From Pseudomonas poae (GTDB taxonomy: Bacteria; Pseudomonadota; Gammaproteobacteria; Pseudomonadales; Pseudomonadaceae), in NCBI GenBank assembly GCA_004000515.1, contig CP034537.1:6965501-7029500 (forward strand): DNA of 64,000 bases, in the 5' to 3' direction. The translations under genes were made by a program, and so were the position numbers. Shown here piece by piece: positions 30,413-40,149 of the stretch. Numbering within the stretch: position 1 is the first letter of the stretch; each line of letters begins with the position of its first letter. Below the pieces are notes generated by a model, which saw nothing but the letters and a program-made list of their open reading frames with translations, was not told the origin of the DNA and did no database searches.

Positions 30413-31395
30413 ATGAGCTTTTCACTGCGTAAATTGGCCCTCGCCGCCGGCTGCATGGTGTTCGCTGGCCAACTGCTGGCCGCCGATGAACCCAAGCGCC
30501 CGGAATGCATCGCCCCAGCCTCCCCGGCGGCGGTTTTGACCTGACCTGCAAACTGGCGCAAAGCGCGCTGGTCAACGAGAAGTTGCTGAGCAAGCCGATG
30601 CGCGTGACCTACATGCCTGGCGGCGTCGGCGCGGTGGCCTACAACGCCGTGGTCGCCCAGCGCCCTGCGGATGCGGGCACCTTGGTGGCCTGGTCCAGCG
30701 GTTCGCTGTTGAACCTGGCCCAAGGCAAGTTCGGCCGTTTCGATGAAAGCGCCGTGCGTTGGCTGGCAGCGGTCGGCACAAGCTACGGTGCCATCGCGGT
30801 GAAAGCCGATTCGCCCTACAAGACCCTCGACGATCTCGTCAAAGCCCTGAAGAAAGATCCAGGCAGCGTAGTAATCGGTTCCGGCGGCACCGTCGGCAGC
30901 CAGGACTGGATGCAAACCGCCCTGATCGCCAAGGCTGCCGGGATCAACCCGCGCGAACTGCGTTATGTGGCGCTGGAAGGCGGCGGCGAAATCGCCACGG
31001 CCCTGCTCGGCGGCCACATCCAAGTGGGCAGTACCGACATCTCCGACTCCATGCCGCACATCTTGAGCGGTGACATGCGCCTGCTGGCGGTGTTCTCCGA
31101 GGAGCGCCTGGACGAGCCGGAAATGAAGAATATTCCGACCGCCAAAGAGCAAGGCTACGACATCGTCTGGCCAGTGGTGCGTGGCTTCTACCTCGGGCCA
31201 AAAGTCAGCGATGCCGACTACGCCTGGTGGAAAGACGCGTTCGACAAACTGCTGGCTTCCGAAGAGTTCGCCAAGCTGCGTGACCAGCGCGAGCTGTTCC
31301 CGTTCGCCATGACCGGCCCGGAGCTTGACACCTACGTGAAGAAACAAGTGGCTGACTACAAAGTGCTGGCCAAAGAGTTTGGCCTGATCCAGTAA
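30413..31395 (+). CDS. tctC: Tripartite tricarboxylate transporter substrate-binding protein TctC (frameshifted)
   Basis: A periplasmic binding protein of the TTT system with signal peptide (MSFSLRKLALAAGCMVFAG...LLAADE). Mature blocks are CKLAQSALV, MPGGVGAVAYNAVVAQRPADAGTLVAWSSGSLLNLAQGKFG and PTAKEQGYDIVWPVVRGFYLGPK. Its start at 30413 has GGAG. One extra C in the C4 run 30522-30525 changes PAAVLT-stop to PGGGFDLTC and gives 327 residues. Confidence 0.92.
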
Positions 31396-31455
31396 TCGCC
31401 CCTCTGTCTCAAGGCCATGCCCGTTGCCATAACGGGCGTGGCCGAGGAGTTTCAC

Positions 31456-31914
31456 ATGCTTTTACAACGCATTTTCGCTTCTGTGATGTTGCTGGTGTGC
31501 GCCGGCCTCGCGCTGATGGCCTGGCCGTATCAGGCGGCGTTTTCCTACGAGCCGGTGGGGCCTCGTGCCTACCCGCTGCTCATGCTCGGGCTGATGAGCC
31601 TGGGCCTGATCTACATGCTGTTTCGCCCGCAGCCGACCAAACACACTGAAGAAGAACCCGCACTGGACCGCGAAACCCTGATCAAGATCGGCATTTGTGT
31701 CGGCTTGCTGATCGTGTTCGCCGGCACCTTTGAATCGCTCGGTTTCATCCTCAGCAGCATGTTGATCGGCATCCCCATGGCACGCCTGTACGGCGGCCGC
31801 TGGTTGCCAAGTGTGGTGATCGTCAGCCTGATGGCCATCGGTCTTTATCTGCTGTTCGATAAAGCCATGGATGTGCCGCTGCCCCTCGGTCTGCTCGACG
31901 TTCTGGAGAACTGA
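31456..31914 (+). CDS. tctB: Tripartite tricarboxylate transporter small membrane subunit TctB
   Basis: 152 residues with four predicted helices (about 5-22, 33-50, 74-96 and 112-135) and SYEPVGPRAYPLLMLGLMSL. ATG at 31456 follows GAGG. It lies between tctC and tctA, the standard TTT order, with 1 bp before tctA. Confidence 0.92.
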   Translation: MLLQRIFASVMLLVCAGLALMAWPYQAAFSYEPVGPRAYPLLMLGLMSLGLIYMLFRPQPTKHTEEEPALDRETLIKIGICVGLLIVFAGTFESLGFILSSMLIGIPMARLYGGRWLPSVVIVSLMAIGLYLLFDKAMDVPLPLGLLDVLEN

Positions 31915-31915
31915 T

Positions 31916-33430
31916 ATGGATACGTTCAGCTATTTGGGCCAGGGCTTCGGCGTTGCACTGTCCCCTTACAACCTGGTAACCGCACTGTGCGGCACCTTGA
32001 TCGGTACTGTCGTCGGCCTGCTGCCGGGCCTGGGCCCGATCAACGGCGTGGCGTTGTTGATTCCCATCGCATTCGCCTTGGGCCTGCCGCCCGAGTCGGC
32101 GTTGATCCTGCTGGCAGCCGTGTACCTGGGCTGCGAGTACGGCGGCCGTATCAGCTCGATCCTGCTCAACATCCCGGGTGAAGCTTCCACCGTGATGACC
32201 ACCCTCGACGGCTACCCGATGGCACGTAAAGGCCTGGCCGGTGTAGCGCTGTCGTTGTCGGCGTGGAGTTCGTTTATCGGCGCGTTTATCGCCACCTGCG
32301 GCATGGTGTTGTTTGCGCCGCTGCTGGCCAAGTGGGCGATAGCCTTCGGACCGGCGGAATATTTCGTCCTGATGGTGTTCGCGATTGTCTGCCTGGGCGG
32401 CATGGCCGGTGACAAGCCGCTGAAGACCTTCGTGGCTGCGCTGATCGGCCTGTTCCTGTCAGCGGTCGGCATCGACGCCAACAGCGGCGTGTACCGCTTT
32501 ACCGGCGATAACATCCACCTCACCGACGGCATCCAGTTCGTGGTGTTGGTGCTGGGTTTGTTCTCCATCAGCGAGATCCTGTTGCTGCTGGAAAAAACCC
32601 ACCGTGGCCAGGAAGCGGTGAAAGCCACCGGACGGATGATGTTCAACCTGAAGGAAGCGTCCGCTGTCTTTGTGGTTAACATCCGCTGCGGCCTGCTGGG
32701 TTTCATCATGGGTGTATTGCCCGGTGCAGGTGCCACCTTGGCGTCGGCCGTTGCCTACATGACCGAAAAACGCCTGGCCGGTGCCAGCGGTAAATTCGGC
32801 CAGGGTGACATGCGCGGTCTCGCGGCCCCGGAAACCGCGATCGGCGCTTCCGCCTGTGGCGCGCTGGTACCGATGCTGACCCTCGGCGTTCCAGGTTCGG
32901 GTACCACCGCCGTGATGATCGGCGCCTTGTCGCTGTACAACATCACCCCAGGCCCGCTGCTGTTCCAACAGCAACCGGACATCGTCTGGGGCCTTATCGC
33001 GTCGTTGTTCATCGCCAACATCATGCTGGTGATCCTCAACATCCCGATGATCCGCATCTTCACCCGCATCCTGGCCGTGCCGAACTGGGCGCTGGTGCCG
33101 GTGATCGCCATCATCACCGCGATCGGTGTGTATGCCGTTCACGCCACCACCTTCGACCTGTTCCTGATGGTGGGTATCGGTATCTTCGGCTACATCCTGC
33201 GCAAGCTCGACTTCCCACTGTCGCCAGTGCTGCTGGGCTTTATCCTCGGCGGCCTGATGGAGCAGAACCTGCGCCGTGCGCTGTCGATCTCCAACGGTGC
33301 GCTGGACATCCTCTGGTCGAGCCCGATCACTTTTGGTGTGTGGGTGCTGACTGCGTTGATGCTGATGTTCCCGCTGGTGCGCATCTACCGTAAACGTGCC
33401 CTGCAGCGTCGTGCCGTGGCCGATGTCTGA
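31916..33430 (+). CDS. tctA: Tripartite tricarboxylate transporter large membrane subunit TctA
   Basis: 504 residues. A polytopic permease with family blocks GTLIGTVVGLLPGLGPINGVALLIP, YGGRISSILLNIPGEASTVMTTLDGYPMARKG, GAGATLASAVAYMTEKRLAG and GALVPMLTLGVPGSGTTAVMIGALSLYNITPGPLLF. ATG at 31916 immediately follows the tctB stop. It moves citrate or other tricarboxylates driven by ion gradients. Confidence 0.96.
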   Translation: MDTFSYLGQGFGVALSPYNLVTALCGTLIGTVVGLLPGLGPINGVALLIPIAFALGLPPESALILLAAVYLGCEYGGRISSILLNIPGEASTVMTTLDGYPMARKGLAGVALSLSAWSSFIGAFIATCGMVLFAPLLAKWAIAFGPAEYFVLMVFAIVCLGGMAGDKPLKTFVAALIGLFLSAVGIDANSGVYRFTGDNIHLTDGIQFVVLVLGLFSISEILLLLEKTHRGQEAVKATGRMMFNLKEASAVFVVNIRCGLLGFIMGVLPGAGATLASAVAYMTEKRLAGASGKFGQGDMRGLAAPETAIGASACGALVPMLTLGVPGSGTTAVMIGALSLYNITPGPLLFQQQPDIVWGLIASLFIANIMLVILNIPMIRIFTRILAVPNWALVPVIAIITAIGVYAVHATTFDLFLMVGIGIFGYILRKLDFPLSPVLLGFILGGLMEQNLRRALSISNGALDILWSSPITFGVWVLTALMLMFPLVRIYRKRALQRRAVADV

Positions 33431-34460
33431 GGTCACCTTTAAACATTGGTGGGGAACACCGCTGGTCGGTCTGGCCGGCGGTTACCTGGCCAGCCTGGTC
33501 GGCTGGCCTTTGCCGTACATGGTCGGCTCGTTGCTGGCGATTATCCTGGTGCGTTGCCTCACGCCGTGGCAGTTGGCGGAGATTCCCGGCGGGCGCAAAT
33601 GCGGCCAGTGGGTGGTCGGGATCGGCATCGGCCTGCACTTCACCCCGGTGGTGATCGAACAGGTGATGAGCCATTTCGGGCTGATCTTCTTCGGCGCACT
33701 GGTCACCAGCCTGTCGAGCATTGTCGGCGTGTGGTTGATGCGACGCAGTGGTGAAGACCGCGCTACGGCGTTCTTCTCCAGCATGCCCGGCGGTTCCGGT
33801 GAGATGGTCAACCTCGGCGCACGCAATGGCGCGGTGCTCAGCCGTGTCGCAGCGGGGCAGAGTTTGCGCGTGCTGGTGGTGGTGTTGTGTGTGCCAGCGA
33901 TCTTCAAGTATGTGCTGGAAGGGGGCACGCCGCAGTTTCACCCGGCGCCGGTGAGCTGGCCGTGGTTGCTGATGCTCTTTCCCCTTGGCGCGTTGGTGGC
34001 ATGGGGATGGCAGCGTTTGCGTCAACCAAACCCTTGGCTATTCGGGCCATTGTTGGTGAGCGCTACCGCTAGCGTGGTGTGGGACCTGCACATCGGCCTG
34101 CCTGACGGTGGCAGCCAGATTGGCCAATGGTTGATCGGCAGCGGTTTGGGTTGCCACTTCAACCGTCAGTTCTTTCGCCGCGCGCCCTCATTCATGGGAC
34201 GCACCTTGATCGGTACGGCCTTGACCATGGCGCTGGCGACATTGGCGGCGGTGGGTTTGAGTGCACTGACCCATCTGGACCTGCGCTCGTTGACCTTGGG
34301 CATGATGCCCGGCGGGATTGCCGAGATGAGCTTGACGGCAGAGACCTTGCAGCTGTCGGTGCCATTGGTAACGGCGATGCAGGTGATGCGGTTGTTGTTT
34401 GTGCTGTTTCTGGCGGAGCCGTTGTTCAGGCATTGGAACCGTCAGCCAGAAAAAATATAA
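33423..34460 (+). CDS. AbrB-family membrane protein (COG3180, putative ammonia monooxygenase-type)
   Basis: 345 residues with about ten helices in two repeats, each with a GG-containing helix (FFSSMPGGSGEMVNLGARNG and LGMMPGGIAEMSLTAETL). This is the AbrB duplication, often misannotated as ammonia monooxygenase. ATG at 33423 overlaps the tctA stop by 8 bp, so it is translationally coupled to the transporter. In Pseudomonas it regularly follows tctA. The function is unknown; transport is likely. Confidence 0.85.
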   Translation: MSEVTFKHWWGTPLVGLAGGYLASLVGWPLPYMVGSLLAIILVRCLTPWQLAEIPGGRKCGQWVVGIGIGLHFTPVVIEQVMSHFGLIFFGALVTSLSSIVGVWLMRRSGEDRATAFFSSMPGGSGEMVNLGARNGAVLSRVAAGQSLRVLVVVLCVPAIFKYVLEGGTPQFHPAPVSWPWLLMLFPLGALVAWGWQRLRQPNPWLFGPLLVSATASVVWDLHIGLPDGGSQIGQWLIGSGLGCHFNRQFFRRAPSFMGRTLIGTALTMALATLAAVGLSALTHLDLRSLTLGMMPGGIAEMSLTAETLQLSVPLVTAMQVMRLLFVLFLAEPLFRHWNRQPEKI

Positions 34461-34477
34461 GGCTTGGCACCGTTCTA

Positions 34478-34509
34478 AATGTGGGAGCGAGCAAGCCCGC
34501 TCCCACATT
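34478..34509. repeat. REP-type palindrome after the AbrB gene
   Basis: The perfect hairpin AATGTGGGAGC ... GCTCCCACATT lies between the convergent AbrB-type gene and ung, with the GAGCAAGCCC core of fluorescens-group REPs. It may act as a terminator or mRNA stabiliser. Confidence 0.8.
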
Positions 34510-34525
34510 GGCCTGCGGACAAACT

Positions 34526-35218
34526 TTAGGCCGGCGGCAACCGCCACTCAATCGGCGTCTCGCCATTCTGCTCAAGAAACTTGTTGGTGCGGCTGAAATG
34601 CCCGCAGCCCAAGAACCCGCGATACGCCGACAACGGCGACGGATGCACCGAGGTCAACACCAAGTGCTTGGTCGCATCCACCAGCTTCTGCTTGCCCTGC
34701 GCATGGGCGCCCCACAGCAGGAACACCAGGTGCGGCTGATGCTGGCTGACCACTTCGATAATCCGATCGGTAAAGAACTGCCAGCCCTTGCCCGCATGGG
34801 CGTTGGCATTGGCGCGCTCTACGGTCATGGTGGTGTTGAGCATCAGCACGCCCTGGTCGGCCCAGCTTTGCAGGCAACCGTGATTGGGAATGTCGATATT
34901 GAGGTCGCGCTTGAGTTCTTTATAGATGTTCACCAAGGACGGTGGCGTCGGCACGCCCGGTTGCACCGAGAAGCACAAACCGTGGGCCTGGCCGGGGCCG
35001 TGGTAAGGGTCCTGGCCGAGGATCACCACCTTGACCTTGTCCAGCGGCGTGGAATTGAGGGCATTGAAAATCAGCGGACCGGGCGGGTAGATCTCTTTGC
35101 CGGCGGCATGTTCCTGACGCAGGAACTCGCGCAACTGGGCCATATACGGCTGCTCGAACTCATCCCGCAGGGCGTGTTTCCAGCTGGGTTCGAGTTTGAT
35201 ACGGTCGTCTTCGGTCAT
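34526..35218 (-). CDS. ung: Uracil-DNA glycosylase
   Basis: 230 residues. It removes uracil from DNA. The catalytic loop [22 protein letters not shown] (catalytic Asp), LMLNTTMTV and the Leu-insertion loop [17 protein letters not shown] are all present. ATG at 35218. It is transcribed opposite to its neighbours. Confidence 0.97.
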   Translation of the reverse strand: MTEDDRIKLEPSWKHALRDEFEQPYMAQLREFLRQEHAAGKEIYPPGPLIFNALNSTPLDKVKVVILGQDPYHGPGQAHGLCFSVQPGVPTPPSLVNIYKELKRDLNIDIPNHGCLQSWADQGVLMLNTTMTVERANANAHAGKGWQFFTDRIIEVVSQHQPHLVFLLWGAHAQGKQKLVDATKHLVLTSVHPSPLSAYRGFLGCGHFSRTNKFLEQNGETPIEWRLPPA

Positions 35219-35354
35219 GGTTGAATGGTCTTGTAAAAAAGAATGTGGCGAACCCTAGGAAAGCTGACCCCGCTTGTCAATTGATCTGACACACAACCGG
35301 TTTTTTCCCACGAAGGGATCATACTCATCCTTCACTTCCCCGAATGAGGTCACG

Positions 35355-36467
35355 ATGAACCTGCACTTCGAAGAGCTGACCGGCAGCGACGGTGCCCGCA
35401 TTGGCATCGCCAGCCTGGATGCAGAAAAGTCCCTCAACGCCCTCTCCCTGCCGATGATCCTGGCGCTGGGCGAACGCCTGGACGCCTGGGCCAAGGACCC
35501 GAACATCGTTTGCGTGCTACTGCGCGGCAACGGCCCCAAGGCGTTTTGTGCCGGCGGCGAAGTGCGCAGCCTGGCCCTGGCCTGCCTTGAACAACCCGGT
35601 GTGGTGCCTGACCTGGCCGCACAGTTTTTTGCGGCGGAATATCGCCTTGACTACCGCCTGCACACCTACCCCAAACCGTTGATCTGCTGGGGCCATGGCT
35701 ATGTGCTGGGCGGCGGCATGGGCCTGCTGCAAAGCGCGGCGGTGCGCATCGTCACACCGAGCAGCCGGTTGGCGATGCCCGAAATCAGCATCGGCTTGTA
35801 TCCCGATGTAGGGGCCAGCAGGTTCTTGTCGCGCCTGCCGGGCAAGTTGGGTCTGTTTCTTGGCCTGACCGGCGCCCATATCAACGGGCGCGACGCCCTG
35901 GACCTGGACCTGGCCGACCGCTTCCTGCGTGACGACCAACAGGACGAACTGCTCGATGGCCTGTTGCAACTGAACTGGCAGGAACAAACAGCGATGCAAC
36001 TCAACAGCCTGCTCAAGGCACTGGCCCAGGAAGCCGTCGACCAGCAACCCGAAGCGCAATGGCTGCCGCGACGCGCGCAGATCGACGAGTGGCTGGACGT
36101 GGGCGATGTGCGCTGCGCCTGGCGCGCATTAAGCCAATTGCGCGAGCACAGTGACCCGCTGTTCAACCGGGCAGGTAAAACCTTGAGCGAGGGTTGCCCG
36201 CTGACCGCGCACCTGGTGTGGGAGCAGATTCAGCGCGCCCGCCACCTGTCATTGGCCCAGGTGTTCCAGATGGAATACACCTTGAGCCTCAATTGCTGCC
36301 GCCACCCGGAATTCGCCGAAGGCGTTCGGGCGCGATTGATCGATAAGGACCAGAAACCGCATTGGCACTGGCCCGATATCAATAGCGTTCCCGAGGGAGT
36401 GGTGCAGGCACACTTTCACAAGGCGTGGGAAGGCAGGCACCCGCTGGCGGACCTCTCCGAGATTTAA
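35355..36467 (+). CDS. Enoyl-CoA hydratase/isomerase family protein (3-hydroxyisobutyryl-CoA hydrolase-like)
   Basis: 370 residues, longer than a plain crotonase and typical of the HIBYL-CoA hydrolase-like subgroup. The oxyanion-hole segments are KAFCAGGEVRSLAL and WGHGYVLGGGMGLLQSA, and the catalytic-acid region is RLAMPEISIGLYPDVGASRFLSRLPGKLG. The C-terminal PDINSVPEGVVQAHF also fits that subgroup. ATG at 35355 with GAGG; a longer frame from 35274 lacks similarity. The exact reaction is inferred. Confidence 0.87.
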   Translation: MNLHFEELTGSDGARIGIASLDAEKSLNALSLPMILALGERLDAWAKDPNIVCVLLRGNGPKAFCAGGEVRSLALACLEQPGVVPDLAAQFFAAEYRLDYRLHTYPKPLICWGHGYVLGGGMGLLQSAAVRIVTPSSRLAMPEISIGLYPDVGASRFLSRLPGKLGLFLGLTGAHINGRDALDLDLADRFLRDDQQDELLDGLLQLNWQEQTAMQLNSLLKALAQEAVDQQPEAQWLPRRAQIDEWLDVGDVRCAWRALSQLREHSDPLFNRAGKTLSEGCPLTAHLVWEQIQRARHLSLAQVFQMEYTLSLNCCRHPEFAEGVRARLIDKDQKPHWHWPDINSVPEGVVQAHFHKAWEGRHPLADLSEI

Positions 36468-36802
36468 CGGTGTCCGCCATGGCCACCGCCGTCATGGCCA
36501 CCCCGGTTATGACCGCCGCCGTTACCCCAGCGATTGCCCCAACCCTGGTTTGGATAGGGTCGGTAATCCGGCCTCGGGTAATAGCGCGGTGCTGGCTGGT
36601 AATAGCGCGGCGCCGAATAGTAGCGCGGTGGCGGCGCGTAGTAGCTACGTCCATACATGTAGGTCGGGCCGCCGTAGTAGTAGGCCGGCGCGGGCGCGGT
36701 GTAGACCTCGGAACGATAGTACGTGGCACCACCGTCGTAGTAAGGCACACAGGCGGAAAGGGTCAGACCGAGTAAAGCGCTGAGTAGCAATCGTCGATAC
36801 AT
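36464..36802 (-). CDS. Small Tyr/Gly/Pro-rich lipoprotein
   Basis: 112 residues. The signal peptide MYRRLLLSALLGLTLSAC has a lipobox Cys at 18. The mature part is low-complexity, with many Tyr-Tyr pairs (APAPAYYYGG, YYAPPPRYYS, APRYYP) and a Gly/His tail (GGHNRGGHDGGGHGGHR). ATG at 36802 follows AGGAGG. Its stop overlaps that of the convergent hydratase by 3 bp. Such proteins are common in Pseudomonas; the His-rich tail might bind metal but no function is known. Confidence 0.8.
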   Translation of the reverse strand: MYRRLLLSALLGLTLSACVPYYDGGATYYRSEVYTAPAPAYYYGGPTYMYGRSYYAPPPRYYSAPRYYQPAPRYYPRPDYRPYPNQGWGNRWGNGGGHNRGGHDGGGHGGHR

Positions 36803-37116
36803 GGCGGCCTCCTGGACCGCGGAAGAGCACCTCCAGCGACGCTGGAGGGCGGCATTCATCTTTCACTGAATGACGAAATATCTGACATCAAAAACCGAAT
36901 CTGGTGCGATCTGGTAATAGATTGATACATCTACGCGGATTGACTGATGCCCCCCTTCGAAGCCGCGCCCCCAGGGTCAGCAACCCATTAGATTTATCGT
37001 TTCAGTAAATTTACCTGGCCCGAATCTCCGTCGATTGCGATGATGTCACTATGACATCGCACAAAGCCAGGGAGGCTCTAGCGTGCGCCATTCGCCCCTA
37101 TCGCCGGATTCGAGCC
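36803..37116. other. Intergenic region between the lipoprotein and chemoreceptor genes
   Basis: 314 bp between divergent starts. It is moderately AT-rich at 36860-37010, consistent with promoters for both genes. I see no gene, clear operator or repeat. Confidence 0.5.
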
Positions 37117-38739
37117 ATGAAAATCGCTACCAAGCTGCTGCTTTCATTTCTTATGTGTGCACTGGTCACCCTCGGGGTCGGCCTGTTGGGTATTCAGGGG
37201 GTCGCTCGCCTTGCTACGGCCCTGGAACTGACGTTCTCCAACAACCTGGTCTCGGTCAGTAACACGGCGGCCACCCTCAATGGCCTGGTCGCCCACAACC
37301 GCGGCCTGTACCGCCTGATGGATGCCAGCAAAGGTGACGTCGCCGCACAAGACCGCGACCGTGTACGCCAAGACATCGCCAACGAACTCAAGCGCAGCCA
37401 GGCGGCCTACGCCACTTACCGTGCCACGCCGCTGGAAGACGACGAACGGGCGGCAGGCGACAAGCTCGACCAGCTCTGGCCCACGTACATCAGCAACTCC
37501 GACCGCGTCATCGCGATGCTCGATGGCGGCCAGTTCGAACAGGCCCGCAGCCAACTCAACTCCACCAACAATGAGCTGTTCCGCCAGGCGCGCGAACTGA
37601 TCCGCGTGATGATCGAGTCCAACAACCGCCAGATCCAAGAAGGCGCCGTCGCCGCCGATGACCTGCGCGCCAGCGCGCTGACCTGGATGATCAGCGGCAT
37701 TGTGCTGGCCTTCATCATCGCCATCGCCATTGGAGTGTTGATCACCCGCCTGATCACCCGCCCCATCGCCCAAGCGGTAGACAGTGCACAGCGCATCGCC
37801 AAGGGCGACCTGACCCAAGCCATCATCACCGAACGCACCGATGAAGCCGGGCAACTGCTGATGGCGCTGTCGGATATGCAGGGCGGCCTCAAAAGCACCC
37901 TGGTGGAAATCGCCAATGCGTCCGACCAACTCGCCTCGGCCGCCGAAGAACTCAGCGCAGTCACCGATGAGAGCAGCCGTGGCCTGACGCGCCAAAACGA
38001 CGAAATCCAGCAAGCCGCCACTGCCGTGAACCAGATGACCGCAGCGGTGGACGAAGTCGCGAGCAACGCCGTGTCCACCTCCGAAGCCTCGCGCCAGGCC
38101 ACCACCGAAGCCGAAGACGGCCGCCAGCAGGTGGAACAGGCCGTGTCCGGCATGCGCTCGATGGTGGATGAGATCAACGACTCTACGCAGTCGGTGGCCG
38201 ACCTCGCCGGCCAAGTACGCGAAATCGGCAATGTGATCGACGTGATCCGTGGCATCGCCGACCAGACCAACCTGCTGGCCCTCAACGCCGCCATCGAAGC
38301 CGCCCGTGCCGGTGAGCAAGGTCGTGGTTTTGCCGTGGTCGCCGATGAAGTGCGGGCGCTGGCGCATCGCACGCAAACGTCCACGGTCGACATCGAAAAA
38401 ATGATCGGCGCCGTACAGGTCGGCGCCGATGACGCCGTGGCCGCCATGAACAAGAGCCTGACCTGGGCCACTAACACCCAGGCCCTGGCGCAGAACGCCG
38501 GTGAAGCGCTGCAGCGGATCACGGACAGCGTGGCGAAGATCAACGAGCGCAACCTGGTGATCGCCTCCGCGTCGGAAGAACAAGCCCAGGTCGCCCGTGA
38601 GGTGGACCGCAACCTGCTGAACATCCAGGACCTGTCCACCCAGACCGCCGCTGGCGCGCACCAGACCAACGCGTCCAGCCAAGACCTGTCGCGCCTGGCC
38701 ACCTCGTTCAACACGTTGGTCAGCAAATTCCAGCTGTAA
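37117..38739 (+). CDS. Methyl-accepting chemotaxis protein (four-helix-bundle sensor)
   Basis: 540 residues. A membrane helix at about 8-28 is followed by a periplasmic four-helix-bundle sensor (to about 185), a second helix ([27 protein letters not shown]), a HAMP domain ([22 protein letters not shown]) and a long signalling domain with the invariant tip [43 protein letters not shown] at 37117 is preferred (MKIATKLL); an in-frame ATG at 37051 would add 22 residues before the helix. The ligand is unknown. No CheR-binding pentapeptide is seen at the end. Confidence 0.92.
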   Translation: MKIATKLLLSFLMCALVTLGVGLLGIQGVARLATALELTFSNNLVSVSNTAATLNGLVAHNRGLYRLMDASKGDVAAQDRDRVRQDIANELKRSQAAYATYRATPLEDDERAAGDKLDQLWPTYISNSDRVIAMLDGGQFEQARSQLNSTNNELFRQARELIRVMIESNNRQIQEGAVAADDLRASALTWMISGIVLAFIIAIAIGVLITRLITRPIAQAVDSAQRIAKGDLTQAIITERTDEAGQLLMALSDMQGGLKSTLVEIANASDQLASAAEELSAVTDESSRGLTRQNDEIQQAATAVNQMTAAVDEVASNAVSTSEASRQATTEAEDGRQQVEQAVSGMRSMVDEINDSTQSVADLAGQVREIGNVIDVIRGIADQTNLLALNAAIEAARAGEQGRGFAVVADEVRALAHRTQTSTVDIEKMIGAVQVGADDAVAAMNKSLTWATNTQALAQNAGEALQRITDSVAKINERNLVIASASEEQAQVAREVDRNLLNIQDLSTQTAAGAHQTNASSQDLSRLATSFNTLVSKFQL

Positions 38740-38904
38740 ACGCTTCATTGCAGTGCATCCGCGCACCCGCGTGATGCACTCGCCCCTCACACAAGCCTCC
38801 CCTCCTGTACTGCCCGCCTGAAAAACCGGGCGTCGACGCCACTTGGCACGACTCTCGCTTTGCCTCTCACGTGCAGGATTGATAACAGGTTCGCGGCACC
38901 ACAA

Positions 38905-39015
38905 TTTGCAATGGCCGACTAGGGTTCCGGCTCGCTTCAAGCGAGTGGCTGGTCCGAGAGTTGGCGACCTCCAGTTGAGGTTACACGGCGGGATAAAAGC
39001 CCGGGAGACAAGCCA
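38905..39015 (+). ncRNA. Guanidine-I riboswitch (ykkC-yxkD leader)
   Basis: The leader holds the conserved elements in the right order: ACTAGGGTTCCG (38919-38929), a P2-like hairpin CTCGCTTCAAGCGAG, then GCTGGTCCGAGAGTTGG (38948-38964), ACACGGCGGG (38983-38992) and TAAAAGCCCGGGAGAC (38994-39009). The class binds guanidinium and turns on genes for its export or breakdown. It lies about 55 bp upstream of the start of the ABC transporter-carboxylase-allophanate hydrolase operon. Ends of the fold are approximate and no intrinsic terminator is evident in the expression platform. Confidence 0.9.
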
Positions 39016-39069
39016 CCGTTCACGGTGCCGCGTTGCTCCTGCTCGCCCTTGATCAACTGGAGAAGCCCC

Positions 39070-40137
39070 ATGCCATCACCCCGTTTACCCGCCTTGCTCG
39101 CCGCCGCCTTTGCCGCGGTGCTGAGCGTCCAGACCCAAGCCGCCCCCAAAGACCACTTCAGCGTGTGCTGGACCATTTACGCCGGCTGGATGCCGTGGGA
39201 GTACGCCGGCAGCCAAGGCATCCTCGACAAGTGGGCCAAGAAGTACGGCATCAAGATCGACATGGTGCAGCTCAATGACTACGTCGAATCCATCAACCAG
39301 TACACCGCCGGCCAGTTCGACGGCTGCACCATGACCAACATGGACGCCCTCACCATCCCCGCCGCCGGCGGCGTGGACAGCACTGCGCTGGTGGTCAGTG
39401 ACTTCTCCAACGGCAACGACGGCGTGGTCATCAAGGGCACCGGCAAGACCGTGGCCGACCTCAAGGGCATGAACGTCAACCTGGTGGAACTCTCGGTATC
39501 CCATTACCTGCTGGCCCGCGCGCTGGAGTCGGCCGACCTCACCGAAAAAGACCTGAAAGTGGTCAATACCTCAGACGCCGATATCGCCGCCGCTTTCAAC
39601 ACCGACCAGGTGCAGGCCGTGACCACCTGGAACCCGATGCTCTCCGAGATCAAGGCCAAGCCGGGTGTGACCGAGGTGTTCGACTCCAGCAAAGTGCCCG
39701 GCGAAATCATGGACATGATGGTGGTCAACACCCAGGTCCTCAAGGACAACCCGGCCCTGGGCAAGGCCCTCACCGGCGCCTGGTTCGAGACAGTCGCGCT
39801 GATGAATGCCAAGGGCGCCGCCAGCACCGAAGCCCTGGAACACATGGCCAAGGCTTCCGGCACCGACCTCAAGGGTTTCCAGTCGCAACTGGACACCACC
39901 AAGCTGTTCGCCACGCCCCAGGAAGCCCTGGCGTTTGCCACCAGCAAACAACTGCCGACCACCATGCGTAAGGTCGCCGAGTTTTCGTTTGAGCACGGCT
40001 TGCTCGGTGAAGGCGCCAAGGACACCAGCGCCGTGGGCATGAGCTTTGCCAATGGCGTGACCAGCGGTGACACCGCCAACCTCAAGCTGCATTTCGACCC
40101 CAGCTACGTGCAGATGGCCGCCGACGGCAAGCTGTAA
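39070..40137 (+). CDS. ABC transporter periplasmic binding protein, probable guanidine (annotated urea) uptake
   Basis: 355 residues with a signal peptide ending at about 24 (VLSVQTQAAPK) and an NMT1/TauA-like fold: FSVCWTIYAGWMPWEYAGSQGILDKWAKKYGIKI, GQFDGCTMTNMDALTIPAAGGVDSTALVVSD, DLKGMNVNLVELSVSHYLLARAL. It belongs to the set usually called urea-carboxylase-associated SBP. Start 39070 has GGAG. It is first in the riboswitch-controlled operon, so guanidine is the more likely ligand. Confidence 0.88.
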   Translation: MPSPRLPALLAAAFAAVLSVQTQAAPKDHFSVCWTIYAGWMPWEYAGSQGILDKWAKKYGIKIDMVQLNDYVESINQYTAGQFDGCTMTNMDALTIPAAGGVDSTALVVSDFSNGNDGVVIKGTGKTVADLKGMNVNLVELSVSHYLLARALESADLTEKDLKVVNTSDADIAAAFNTDQVQAVTTWNPMLSEIKAKPGVTEVFDSSKVPGEIMDMMVVNTQVLKDNPALGKALTGAWFETVALMNAKGAASTEALEHMAKASGTDLKGFQSQLDTTKLFATPQEALAFATSKQLPTTMRKVAEFSFEHGLLGEGAKDTSAVGMSFANGVTSGDTANLKLHFDPSYVQMAADGKL

Positions 40138-40149
40138 GAGGACCCGGCC

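Noticed and set aside
11584..30525. Frameshifts interpreted as programmed ribosomal slippage
   Set aside because: No conserved slippery heptamer with a downstream structure recurs, both +1 and -1 shifts are needed, and genes never known for slippage (bamC, mucB, tctC) are affected.
33396..34460. Ammonia monooxygenase
   Set aside because: A common mislabel of the AbrB-type duplicated membrane family; no amo subunit features are present.
37144..38940. A 598-codon open frame antisense to the chemoreceptor
   Set aside because: The plus-strand frame has all MCP domains. The antisense frame is a by-product of third-position GC bias.
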